Assembly: GCA_018362935.1 (NCBI GenBank)
Contig: JAHALQ010000005.1
Location: 62,001 to 126,000 of the forward strand
From: Pseudomonadota bacterium
GTDB taxonomy: Bacteria; Pseudomonadota; Alphaproteobacteria; RF32; CAG-239
DNA length: 64,000 bases
Direction: 5' to 3'
This document shows positions 50,091-59,071 of this stretch, one piece after another. How positions within the stretch are numbered: position 1 is the first letter of the stretch; the number at the start of each line of letters is the position of its first letter. Made by a program: the position numbers and the translations under genes. The notes under the pieces are model-generated. The model ran no database searches. It saw nothing but the letters and a program-made list of their open reading frames with translations, and was not told the DNA's origin.

Positions 50091-50699
50091 ATGAAAATTT
50101 TCAAAAATCTTGCAGATTTGTTTTCCAGGAAGACAACTGCGCCGACACAAAAAGAAACTGCCCCTGAGCAGAACTGTGAAAAACCGATACCGTCAGACGA
50201 TGGCCCGCAAGACGCGCCCTGCACGGTGCACTCTCTGGGCAAGCTGGAACACCCGGCTTTTATGCCGCAGCCCCTGCTGAGTTTTTATGTCATGTACAAG
50301 GCGCTTCAAAACAACAGCGCAGCCTGCGGCGATATATCCTTAATAAAGGCTGTCGACCTGTTTCATCCCGAAACCAGCGCTTACATCTGCACGGTGTATG
50401 CAGTCAAAGTAGAAAAAGGCTGGTTCTGGGCGGAAGTCGGCTCATCGGATGCATATTTTTCAAAACCGGAAGCTTTTATTTACCGCCAGGCAGATAAATT
50501 TCGTATCCGCATGAAGAAAAAAGACGACAAAACCGATTACGTCGCCGTCTGCGAATATAAAGAAGAAGTGCGCGTTACGGCAATCGTCGAAGAAGTGCTG
50601 ACGCCTCCGACTGACGCTGACCAAGAACGCTTCGTCAAATGCAAAAAACTTCCCTGCAGTTTGGAAGATGCCGCCGAGTTTGTCGAAAGCCTCGGATAG
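50091..50699 (+). CDS. Conserved-looking soluble protein of unknown function
   Basis: A 202-residue protein with a basic, threonine-rich N-terminal 50 residues (probably disordered) and a compact domain from about 55 to 200 with strands such as YICTVYAVKVEKGWFWAE (about 102-119) and DYVAVCEYKEEVRVTAIVEE. It has no signal peptide or membrane helix. I do not recognise the family. It follows rlmH by 72 bases and ends at a strong terminator. Confidence 0.6.
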   Translation: MKIFKNLADLFSRKTTAPTQKETAPEQNCEKPIPSDDGPQDAPCTVHSLGKLEHPAFMPQPLLSFYVMYKALQNNSAACGDISLIKAVDLFHPETSAYICTVYAVKVEKGWFWAEVGSSDAYFSKPEAFIYRQADKFRIRMKKKDDKTDYVAVCEYKEEVRVTAIVEEVLTPPTDADQERFVKCKKLPCSLEDAAEFVESLG

Positions 50700-50718
50700 A
50701 CCCAACAGCGTAACACAA

Positions 50719-50757
50719 CAAAAAAGCCCCGCTTCTCCGCAAGCCGGGCTTTTTTGT
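50719..50757. terminator. Bidirectional terminator between the 50.1 kb gene and rsfS
   Basis: AAAAAGCCC-CGCTT / AAGCC-GGGCTTTTTT stem with T runs on both strands. Confidence 0.8.
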
Positions 50758-50789
50758 TAAAACACAGAATAAAAAATTCAATATGCGCT

Positions 50790-51167
50790 CTAGTTCGCCG
50801 TTTCCCGGATTTTTCCGACGGAAGACCACATCTTCTCTATACTGTAAAACTCCCGCACTTCAGGACGGAAAATATGGACAATAACTTCAAAGGCGTCAAT
50901 CAACACCCAGTCGGCTTTTTCTTTGCCTTCGGCAACAGATTTAAAACCGGCCTCTTTAAGCTTGAGCTGGATATTGTCGGCCAAAGAAGCAACCTGCCGA
51001 TTGGAAGTGCCGCTGGCGACAACCATATAATTGGCAATGGACGTTTTGCCCTGCAAATCCATAACGATAACATCCTGCGCTTTGCCGTCATCCAGCACGC
51101 CGGTAATAATATCCAGAATCTGTTCGGCCTCGTCTTTATTCTCTGCAACAACTGCTTTTTTAACCAC
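50790..51167 (-). CDS. rsfS: Ribosome silencing factor RsfS
   Basis: RsfS binds L14 and blocks subunit joining during starvation. The 125-residue protein has the family core KAQDVIVMDLQGKTSIANYMVVASG (about 29-53, read as QDVIVMDL and ANYMVVASGTSNRQV) and the late WVLIDAFEVIVHIFRPEVREFY (about 87-108, quoted in parts). It begins at GTG with AAGGAG 8 bases upstream. It lies 17 bases after obgE on the same strand, the usual alphaproteobacterial order. Confidence 0.93.
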   Translation of the reverse strand: MVKKAVVAENKDEAEQILDIITGVLDDGKAQDVIVMDLQGKTSIANYMVVASGTSNRQVASLADNIQLKLKEAGFKSVAEGKEKADWVLIDAFEVIVHIFRPEVREFYSIEKMWSSVGKIRETAN

Positions 51168-51184
51168 TTAATCTTCTCCTTTAA

Positions 51185-52318
<1,134 letters not shown>

Positions 52319-52333
52319 TCAGTGCAGAATCAA

Positions 52334-52588
52334 CTATTCGCAAACAACAGAAACAACTGTTTTGTTGCCGGCTTTTTTAGAAAATTCTACTTTACCTTCG
52401 GCAACGGCGAAGATAGTGTGGTCTTTGCCCATGCCGACGTTAGCGCCCGGATGATACTGGGTACCGCGCTGGCGGACAATAATGTTTCCCGGAATAACAG
52501 CCTGACCGCCGGCCTTCTTCAAGCCCAAACGGCGGCCGATGGAATCACGTCCGTTATTGGAACTACCGCCGGATTTCTTATGTGCCAT
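52334..52588 (-). CDS. rpmA: 50S ribosomal protein L27
   Basis: L27 reaches the peptidyl-transferase centre and helps position tRNA. The 84-residue protein begins [16 protein letters not shown], the canonical N-terminus without the cleavable extension seen in Firmicutes, followed by [20 protein letters not shown] and [20 protein letters not shown], all diagnostic. It lies 24 bases after rplU. Confidence 0.97.
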   Translation of the reverse strand: MAHKKSGGSSNNGRDSIGRRLGLKKAGGQAVIPGNIIVRQRGTQYHPGANVGMGKDHTIFAVAEGKVEFSKKAGNKTVVSVVCE

Positions 52589-52612
52589 GATTAAATCTCC
52601 TTAAACCTATAC

Positions 52613-52915
52613 TTATTTGCCGCAAACATCGGTAATTTTTACCAATGTGATTGACTGTCTGTGGCCGTTTTTACGACGATAGTTTTGTCTTCTTTTCTTT
52701 TTGAAGACAATAACTTTAGCATCTCTGGCCTGTTTCAAGATGGTAGCCTTAACAGAGGCGCCGTCAACCAGCGGATTGCCGATGGTGTCGCCCATAGCCA
52801 AAACTTCATTGAAAACAACTTCTTTACCTTCTTCGCCGGCAAGTTTTTCAACTTTTACAACATCGCCGGAAGCGACTCTGTATTGTTTTCCGCCGGTTTT
52901 AATTACTGCATACAT
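52613..52915 (-). CDS. rplU: 50S ribosomal protein L21
   Basis: L21 is a 23S rRNA-binding protein. The 100-residue sequence starts MYAVIKTGGKQYRVASGDVV and contains VIVFKKKRRQNYRRKNGHRQ near 73-92, the family signature. It is first of the rplU-rpmA pair, with a promoter presumably in the 150 bases upstream, which also carry the terminator of the nuclease gene. Confidence 0.97.
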   Translation of the reverse strand: MYAVIKTGGKQYRVASGDVVKVEKLAGEEGKEVVFNEVLAMGDTIGNPLVDGASVKATILKQARDAKVIVFKKKRRQNYRRKNGHRQSITLVKITDVCGK

Positions 52916-53003
52916 ATTTATTCACCTTTATATTTTAAACATAAAACGTTGCTTTGCAATATACATAAGTTTTTCGCTCTGTCAATAAGAATCTCAACAA
53001 AAA

Positions 53004-53032
53004 ATACAAAAAACTCCGCCCGGAGCTTTATG
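53004..53032 (-). terminator. Terminator after the nuclease gene
   Basis: AGCTCCGGGCGGAGTTTTTTG on the minus strand: short CTCC/GGAG-type stem plus a long T run, about 40 bases past the stop. Confidence 0.6.
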
Positions 53033-53070
53033 TCCTCTCAAGCTGCGGCCGGTCACGATACTTTGGCCGG

Positions 53071-53541
53071 TTAACGCTTGCGCTGCGCTTTGTCGGCTTC
53101 AAGCGCGCGGTATAAATCCGGACGGATAAACCGCCCGCCCCAAATGCCTTTTTTCTCCCGGCGCGCTTCCTGTTCATCCCCGGCAAAACCGGCATAATAA
53201 TGCGTATACGCCACTGCCAGGCCGTCGCGCACTAATTGTTGATTGACATTGACTCTGCCGGCATAACATATGGAAACGTCGCGGCCGTATATATCCGTCG
53301 TCTGCTTCCGGCAGTCAACGCCGTTTTTGACCATATCCGCCAGCGCTTCTTTGGCTTTCTGCCCGCATTCGTACAACCGCCCTTCGGCATCATAGCAGCT
53401 TTGGTTGTATTCGGGCGCGTCGATTCCTTCCAGCCTCACCCGGCGGCCGTCAATCAGCAGGCTGTCGCCGTCGACGGCAGTTACTTCCGCCCGCGCGGCA
53501 AAACACCACAAACACCCCGCGATGAACAAAAATTTTTTCAT
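53071..53541 (-). CDS. Exported thermonuclease-like (SNase) protein
   Basis: A 156-residue protein with a signal peptide (1-18, cleavage after AARA) and a staphylococcal-nuclease fold: VDGDSLLIDGRRVRLEGIDA (about 23-42, holding the calcium-binding Asp and an active-site Arg), then a C-terminal EARREKKGIWGGRFIRP (about 128-144). Two cysteine pairs may form disulfides in the periplasm. It probably cuts nucleic acids outside the cytoplasm, for nutrient recovery or biofilm DNA. Monocistronic. Confidence 0.85.
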   Translation of the reverse strand: MKKFLFIAGCLWCFAARAEVTAVDGDSLLIDGRRVRLEGIDAPEYNQSCYDAEGRLYECGQKAKEALADMVKNGVDCRKQTTDIYGRDVSICYAGRVNVNQQLVRDGLAVAYTHYYAGFAGDEQEARREKKGIWGGRFIRPDLYRALEADKAQRKR

Positions 53542-53699
53542 ATCAGACTCCTCTGCCCGTCATTTTGAACAGTTCTGTGCCGATATGCAAGTTTTATCAG
53601 CATTTGCCGATTAAAATACATTGAATAACTAAAAAAAACTTTTGGTATTTCCGCTTCTTTGTCTTAAGATAAAGTATAATTTTGCAACAAGGATTAACT

Positions 53700-54572
53700 A
53701 TGCTCAAAAATATCTCTAAAAGTGTTCTTTTTGCCGGTGCTGTTTTATGCCTGGCCGGATGCGAATATTTCCGTACGCGCACCCCGCAGGATATTCTTAG
53801 CAATCCGTTTGCCCCGAGCGCTGCCGAATATGCCGAGCAGGGACGCCGCATGCAGCCTTACGTCAAAACGCCGGGTTCAATTGTCGTTTGCCGCTCCCGT
53901 CAGTGCGCGCCGGCCAAATTGTCAATGTCCAAAGAATACATCTACAACAGCCTGTTACAGCTTTTCGACAACAACAATTATCAAAAAGCTTTGATTTGTC
54001 AGGGCGACCCCGCTTCCCATGTCTGTCTTGAAAATTATATCACGCTGCCGATTACCGCCGGCATTACGCCGACCAACGCTTATATCGACTATGTCAAAAT
54101 TACGGATGTCATCATCGGCAAAAGCGCCAACAAGCTCAACCTTATCTTAAATTATAACCTGACCTACGGCGGACAGGTTCCCGACTGCACGCCGTCCAAA
54201 AGCATTATGTTCGCCAAATCCGTTGACCATGTATTGCTTGAAGACGCCGGTTATACCTGCAAAATGACAACCATCGGCCAGAGCACGATTAAGACCGTTT
54301 TCGCCGTTGATTATATCGACCTCGATTACGGATACATCGGCGGCTACTATTCAGTCGGCATTTCCGGACCGGCTTACGGCGGCGGCAACGGCTACATGAT
54401 TCTGCGCCTGCCCAAAAACGCCTATCCGCTGACGCCTGCATTGCAAAATCCCGGACAAAAACAAATGTCCAAAGGCGAGCGGACGATTGCCGAATACAAA
54501 AACAATGGCCGTCCGGCCTCACGCAATCACAGTCTCGGCAACGTCGAAGTCTTCCCGATAAGCAAAGAATAA
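53700..54572 (+). CDS. Large lipoprotein of unknown function
   Basis: A 290-residue predicted lipoprotein with lipobox LCLAGC (cysteine at about residue 21). The mature part has two disulfide-capable cysteine pairs (VVCRSRQC near 63-70 and others), strand-rich segments and a glycine/tyrosine run DYGYIGGYYSVGISGPAYGG (about 209-228). The last 50 residues look disordered. AAGGA precedes the ATG at 53700. No family recognised; an outer-membrane or surface lipoprotein is likely from export and Tyr/Gly content. Confidence 0.65.
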   Translation: MLKNISKSVLFAGAVLCLAGCEYFRTRTPQDILSNPFAPSAAEYAEQGRRMQPYVKTPGSIVVCRSRQCAPAKLSMSKEYIYNSLLQLFDNNNYQKALICQGDPASHVCLENYITLPITAGITPTNAYIDYVKITDVIIGKSANKLNLILNYNLTYGGQVPDCTPSKSIMFAKSVDHVLLEDAGYTCKMTTIGQSTIKTVFAVDYIDLDYGYIGGYYSVGISGPAYGGGNGYMILRLPKNAYPLTPALQNPGQKQMSKGERTIAEYKNNGRPASRNHSLGNVEVFPISKE

Positions 54573-54592
54573 AACGCCGCCCAGACGCTTTT

Positions 54593-54624
54593 AACCCGCA
54601 GAATTACTAATCTGCGGGTTATTT
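54593..54624 (+). terminator. Intrinsic terminator after the lipoprotein gene
   Basis: AACCCGCAGA / TCTGCGGGTT perfect 10-base stem with ATTTATT tail. Confidence 0.8.
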
Positions 54625-54659
54625 ATTCCGGTTTCTCCAAATATATATAATTTCTTTAT

Positions 54660-54718
54660 TGTTCTTTTCAGAACAATATATCATGTTTTAAATTATAACA
54701 ATCCGCAGATTGTTATAA
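54660..54718. repeat. Two inverted repeats in a convergent intergenic region
   Basis: TGTTCT-TTTC-AGAACA (54660-54675) and the perfect 11-base TTATAACAATC-CGCA-GATTGTTATAA (54693-54718). They lie between two terminators of converging genes and have no T run of their own. No gene is visible in 54625-54770. Confidence 0.5.
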
Positions 54719-54768
54719 CTTTCATCCAAAATATTCTTTCTTAACCTAATTGCTTTAACACCATATAC

Positions 54769-54793
54769 AAACACCTCCTTTGCGGAGGTGTCT
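54769..54793 (-). terminator. Intrinsic terminator of the two-component operon
   Basis: ACACCTCC-TTTGC-GGAGGTGT stem immediately past the stop of the acidic protein gene, followed by TTTGT on the minus strand. Confidence 0.75.
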
Positions 54794-54796
54794 GCA

Positions 54797-56224
54797 TTAT
54801 GCGCCGTAGCTGAAATAACGCACGCTCTGATAAATCAAAATTCGCTCAATGTTGCTGAAGCGGCATTGGTTCGCCCCGTAGCGTATAACCCCGGAATCTG
54901 CGGGCAGCGCACCGTTTCTGATTTGATATTTGCGGACGTCATCCAGACTCATAACCGGGCCGCCGTCAAACTCGACCAGCCACCCGTATGTATCATAACC
55001 GGCATTGACATGGATAATATTATTCTCTGCGCTGCCGTCAATCGCTGCGGGCAATTCGTTTTTGGAAATTTCAAACATTTCGTCATGCACCGAGCCGCTG
55101 AACCATTTTACAAAGTTCGGCTCCGCGGCAAATAATCCTCCGGGCTTGGTTTCTTCGTCTGATAAACCGGACGCAGCCGCCGTTGCCAAAGCGCCGGGAG
55201 CAGAAACTCCGTCGTTTGCCGCTTCGTTATCGGCCATATAATCCGCACCGTTTATATCGGAATGCTCCTCCTCCGATGAACCGAGCCATGCGCTGTCTTC
55301 CGCAATGCCGCCAGCCTCATCTTCGCTCTCAACCGATACGGGGGCGGCCGCTTCGGCATTTTCCTCAGCCGCCTCGTACAATTGCGGATAGGCGGATAAA
55401 CTTTCCTCGATATTCGTTTCGGCAGTATCACCTGTTGTCAGCCAGCTGTTTTCAGCGGCAGCTTCGTTTTCTGTCTCAAAACCGGTTATTACTGAAGTTT
55501 CTGTTTCATCTGTCGGGTTTTCGTCCGCGACAACGGCCGATTCCGCCGGTTCGGCTTCCAACCCAACGGAAGTTTCCGTTTCCGCCAGCCAGCCGCCCCC
55601 ATCGGCAGGAGCCGCCTCAGTTTCAGATTCCGGCGTTTCTTCAGCCGCCCAGCCGTTGCCCGCTGCCGGTGATGTTTCCTCAGCCGGCGCATTATCCGCA
55701 GTTAAATCTTCTGTACTGTTAAGCTCATCCGCATCAGTTTCAGAAATAGAAAAGTTCAAACTTTCCGTTCCGCCGTCTTCAACCTGGTCTGCCGGTATAT
55801 CCGACATAAAACCGTCATCCCGCACCGGTTCGGGCGCCGCAGCATCCTCGGCGTTTTCCAGAGCAGCGCCATCCGAATTCAACGAATCAGCAAAACCGCC
55901 GGCATCTTCAAATTCCGGCACTCCCTCAGCGCCGCTCACACCAATGCCCGAAAAATCCGGATTGATGTCTGCCGGCGCGTCGTCATCCTGGCTTATTCCC
56001 GACAGCCAGCTTTCCATATCCAAATCGGCTTTGCTCTCTTCCTCTTCGGCAAGGTTTAGCGGCGTTTCGAACCCTGCCGCTCCCGGATTATCCAACACTT
56101 CGTCCAGATTAAAATCCGTTTCCGCGTCCAAATTCAGATTCTGAGCCGGCTGCAGGTTTTCCGGATTTTCATCGGAAAGCGCAGTTACAGGCGTCATATC
56201 CAAATTTTCTGTTGCGTCATCCAT
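54797..56224 (-). CDS. Very acidic protein co-transcribed with the two-component system
   Basis: A 475-residue protein of which residues about 1-350 are low-complexity and strongly acidic (E, D, A, S, with recurrent GGGW, AAEE and SWL blocks such as DMESWLSGISQDD), with an expected highly negative charge. The last 110 residues form a compact domain (PNFVKWFSGSVHDEMFEISK, then DTYGWLVEFDGGPVMSLDDV and ending QSVRYFSYGA). No signal peptide or membrane helix is seen, so it is probably cytosolic. It starts 11 bases after the sensor kinase gene ends, as the third gene of that operon. Possibly an acidic adaptor or nucleic-acid mimic; family not known. Confidence 0.6.
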   Translation of the reverse strand: MDDATENLDMTPVTALSDENPENLQPAQNLNLDAETDFNLDEVLDNPGAAGFETPLNLAEEEESKADLDMESWLSGISQDDDAPADINPDFSGIGVSGAEGVPEFEDAGGFADSLNSDGAALENAEDAAAPEPVRDDGFMSDIPADQVEDGGTESLNFSISETDADELNSTEDLTADNAPAEETSPAAGNGWAAEETPESETEAAPADGGGWLAETETSVGLEAEPAESAVVADENPTDETETSVITGFETENEAAAENSWLTTGDTAETNIEESLSAYPQLYEAAEENAEAAAPVSVESEDEAGGIAEDSAWLGSSEEEHSDINGADYMADNEAANDGVSAPGALATAAASGLSDEETKPGGLFAAEPNFVKWFSGSVHDEMFEISKNELPAAIDGSAENNIIHVNAGYDTYGWLVEFDGGPVMSLDDVRKYQIRNGALPADSGVIRYGANQCRFSNIERILIYQSVRYFSYGA

Positions 56225-56235
56225 ATTATATCACC

Positions 56236-57594
56236 TTATAACGGAATGCTGATTAACACTTTCAAGCCGCCCAATTCGCTGTCGCCCAGTTCTATTGTGC
56301 CCCCGTGCGACGTAATAATGTCTTTGGCGATAGACAATCCCAACCCGACGCCGCCGGTTTCCTTATTGCGCGAATTTTCAAGTCTGTAAAAGGCCTTAAA
56401 AACATCATCCCTTTTATCCTGGGGAATTCCCGGGCCGTCGTCTTCAATCATCAGGTTAAGTTTTTTATTGTTGCTCTCGAGCTTAACTCCAATTGTTTTT
56501 CCGTAGCGGAAAGCATTGGCTATAATGTTGGTCACCGCCCTTTTCAAAGCCTGTTCGCGCCCTTGGATAGCGCTGACCTGATCATTGGTCGAATAACGGA
56601 TGAGCGCTTTCTTGTTGCGGAACTTGTTGATAATGCTCAAAATCATTTCATTCATATCGACAAAGCTGGATTTTTCGCCGCCCTCGCCGCTGACAAACGA
56701 CAGATAGCCGTCAAGCATTTTCTCCATCTCGTCGATATCCGACAGAAAGTCTTTTTTGTCTTCATTATCAGGCAGCATGGTAACCTGCAGTTTCATCCGG
56801 GTCAGCGGCGTCCGCAAATCATGCGACACGCCGGCCAGCATTTGCGTGCGCTCGCTGATTTGGCGCTGAATCCGCTCTTTCATTTTAATAAAGGCAATAG
56901 AAGCTTTACGAACTTCCGAAGACCCGGAAGGTTTAAAATCCTTGTTGTCAATGCCTTTGCCGAAATCTTCCGCAACTTCGGCCAGCCGGGCAATTGAACG
57001 CACCTGAATCCGCAGGAACAGCACCGCCACCAAAAACAGCAGAATAGAGGTTCCGGCCATCCAGACCACAAACATGAAAATCGAACTGCTGAAAATCTTT
57101 TTCCGCGAAGTCGTAAACTTGTACAATCCCGATTCCGTATCGACAAACACCAGCAGATCTTTGTCTTCCTTCCCCAGATAAATTGAGGTTGTATCCGGCC
57201 CGAAATTATTGTTGAGGGCTTCCTCAAGGTAACCGATAATCAGTTTGCTGCCTTTCCCGGCTTTGTTCATGACCTGATGCTTGTCCTGATTGCTGTAATA
57301 TTCCATATCCATATCAAAGGTTTCGGCCGACATTTTCTGTAAGGCCGCAATTTTGGAAGGCTCCTGCGTGCCGATATCAATAATAAACTTCATATCCGAA
57401 GCCAGATTTTCCGAAAGGCGCCGCCCCATCCGGCTCCAGCTCCCGTCAAAGAACATAACAACCGAAACAATCTGCACTACAATCAGCGGCACAAAAATTA
57501 ACAGCATCGTCCTGAAAAACAATGTCCGCGGCAAAAATTTCAAACGCATATAGCGCAGCTTTTCTTCCCATTTAGGCGATAATCTGATATGCAT
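56236..57594 (-). CDS. EnvZ-like sensor histidine kinase
   Basis: A 452-residue membrane kinase: a first membrane helix (about 26-46), a periplasmic domain (about 47-170), a second helix (about 172-192), HAMP, HisKA with the phospho-acceptor VSHDLRTPLTRM (about 256-267, His near 258) and a HATPase domain (N box NIIANAFRYG, G1 EDDGPGIPQDKRDD, G2 TGGVGLGLSI). The layout and HisKA sequence resemble EnvZ. It follows the response regulator gene by 4 bases and is translated before the acidic protein. The stimulus is unknown; osmolarity is only a family-based guess. Confidence 0.88.
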   Translation of the reverse strand: MHIRLSPKWEEKLRYMRLKFLPRTLFFRTMLLIFVPLIVVQIVSVVMFFDGSWSRMGRRLSENLASDMKFIIDIGTQEPSKIAALQKMSAETFDMDMEYYSNQDKHQVMNKAGKGSKLIIGYLEEALNNNFGPDTTSIYLGKEDKDLLVFVDTESGLYKFTTSRKKIFSSSIFMFVVWMAGTSILLFLVAVLFLRIQVRSIARLAEVAEDFGKGIDNKDFKPSGSSEVRKASIAFIKMKERIQRQISERTQMLAGVSHDLRTPLTRMKLQVTMLPDNEDKKDFLSDIDEMEKMLDGYLSFVSGEGGEKSSFVDMNEMILSIINKFRNKKALIRYSTNDQVSAIQGREQALKRAVTNIIANAFRYGKTIGVKLESNNKKLNLMIEDDGPGIPQDKRDDVFKAFYRLENSRNKETGGVGLGLSIAKDIITSHGGTIELGDSELGGLKVLISIPL

Positions 57595-57598
57595 GGTC

Positions 57599-58294
57599 TT
57601 ATTCCTTCATAGATAACAACATATAACCTTTTCCGCGAACCGTCTGCAGGTAACGCGGATTTTTGGTATCAGGCTCAATTTTTTTCCTCAGACGCGTAAT
57701 TTGCACGTCAATTGAACGCGGACTCTGGCCGGCGCCCAAAATTTCCGCCAGTTTCTCGCGGCTGAATACCTGCCCCGATTTGGCGCCCAAAACGTTGAGC
57801 AGTGCCTGCTCGACCGGCGTGATGTGAATAACCTCACCTTGTCTGGTGAGCAGCTCTTTGGTTTGCAGATTATAAGTACACAACCCCAGATTCAGACATT
57901 CGTCGACTTCCGGTTTTTCGGCAGGCGCACGGCGCAAAATGCTTTTAATCCGCAATACCAGTTCCTTGGGTTCAAAAGGCTTGGGCAGATAATCGTCGGC
58001 ACCGCTCTCCAAACCGCAGATTCGGTCTTCGGTTTCGCCCATGGCTGTCAGCATGATGACCGGGATATTATTTTCCCGCCGCAGTTTTGCCAAAAATTCC
58101 AAACCGCTTTCTTCCGGCATCATAATGTCCATAATCAGCAAATCAAACTTATACTGTTCCATGAGGTGACGCGCATCCGCCGCCGACTTTGCCGTCGATG
58201 TATAAAAACCGCTCTCCCGCAAAAATCTTTGCAGGAGAGAACGCAGACGCGTGTCGTCGTCGACGACCAGAATATGTTTGATTTCACAATCCAT
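57599..58294 (-). CDS. OmpR-family response regulator
   Basis: A 231-residue regulator: receiver domain with the acidic pair VVDDDTRLR (10-18), phospho-acceptor in LLIMDIMMPEESG (Asp near 55), Thr/Lys in MLTAMGE and YLPKPFEP, then a winged-helix DNA-binding domain with SREKLAEILG (about 174-183) and RSIDVQITRLRKKIE (about 189-203). Canonical OmpR type. First gene of a three-gene operon with the kinase and the acidic protein. Confidence 0.92.
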   Translation of the reverse strand: MDCEIKHILVVDDDTRLRSLLQRFLRESGFYTSTAKSAADARHLMEQYKFDLLIMDIMMPEESGLEFLAKLRRENNIPVIMLTAMGETEDRICGLESGADDYLPKPFEPKELVLRIKSILRRAPAEKPEVDECLNLGLCTYNLQTKELLTRQGEVIHITPVEQALLNVLGAKSGQVFSREKLAEILGAGQSPRSIDVQITRLRKKIEPDTKNPRYLQTVRGKGYMLLSMKE

Positions 58295-58324
58295 AAAGCC
58301 TCATTTTCAAAGCCGGTGGTGAAA

Positions 58325-59020
58325 TTATTTTTCAGCTTTCTTTTTCGCCTTGGAAACTTTTGCTGTTTTGGCAGCGGCCGGCTTGGCCTTTTTGCTTTTG
58401 GCAGCAGGTTTGGAAACCGGTTTCACCTTTTTCTTTACCGGTGCCGCAGCGGCCGCAGCTTTTTCAGCCTTATTCATCTTGCGAATGTAATTCAGGCTTT
58501 TTTGAAAATACTGGTAACCGGTAATAAAAGTCAGCACAGCGGCAATCCATAACAGAATCTCGCCGATACCGCCCCAATACCACACGCCTTTCAGAAGCAG
58601 CATCGACAGTGCCGTCATCTGGAAACCCGTCTTCCATTTGGCCAGTCGCGTTACCGGCATGCCGACTTTGACTTCCATCAAAAACTCGCGCAGACCCGAA
58701 ACCAGTATTTCGCGGCACAAAATAACCACAACCGGGATATAACTCAGCCGGGTAACCAGCATATCGGGCTTGGCCAGCAGAACCACCAGCGCCGAAGCCA
58801 CCAGCAATTTATCGGCAATCGGGTCAAGCAGTCGTCCGAAAGCGGATGTTTCGCCGCGGGCGCGTGCCAGATAGCCGTCAAAATAATCGGTAATTGAGGC
58901 GGCAATAAACAAAATCGCGGCAAATATCGCCCAGACATTGGAAGTAATATAAACCGACAGGAAAATCAGCGGAATAACCACGATTCTCGAAATTGTCAAA
59001 ATGTTAGGCAAACTATACAC
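58325..59020 (-). CDS. pgsA: Phosphatidylglycerophosphate synthase with basic C-terminal tail
   Basis: PgsA joins glycerol-3-phosphate to CDP-diacylglycerol in phosphatidylglycerol synthesis. The 231-residue membrane protein carries the CDP-alcohol phosphotransferase motif DGYLARARGETSAFGRLLDP (about 48-67) and several membrane helices. A tail of about 50 residues made almost only of A, K, P and S (from about 180) resembles histone H1-like or RNA-binding tails and is not part of the usual family length. I start at GTG (59020) with AAGGGG 8 bases upstream; a TTG 18 bases earlier is less likely. It lies 31 bases past uvrC. Confidence 0.88.
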   Translation of the reverse strand: MYSLPNILTISRIVVIPLIFLSVYITSNVWAIFAAILFIAASITDYFDGYLARARGETSAFGRLLDPIADKLLVASALVVLLAKPDMLVTRLSYIPVVVILCREILVSGLREFLMEVKVGMPVTRLAKWKTGFQMTALSMLLLKGVWYWGGIGEILLWIAAVLTFITGYQYFQKSLNYIRKMNKAEKAAAAAAPVKKKVKPVSKPAAKSKKAKPAAAKTAKVSKAKKKAEK

Positions 59021-59071
59021 GTTTCTACCCCTTTTCAATAATTAACTTTCCCTCATACTAGAGGAGAATTT

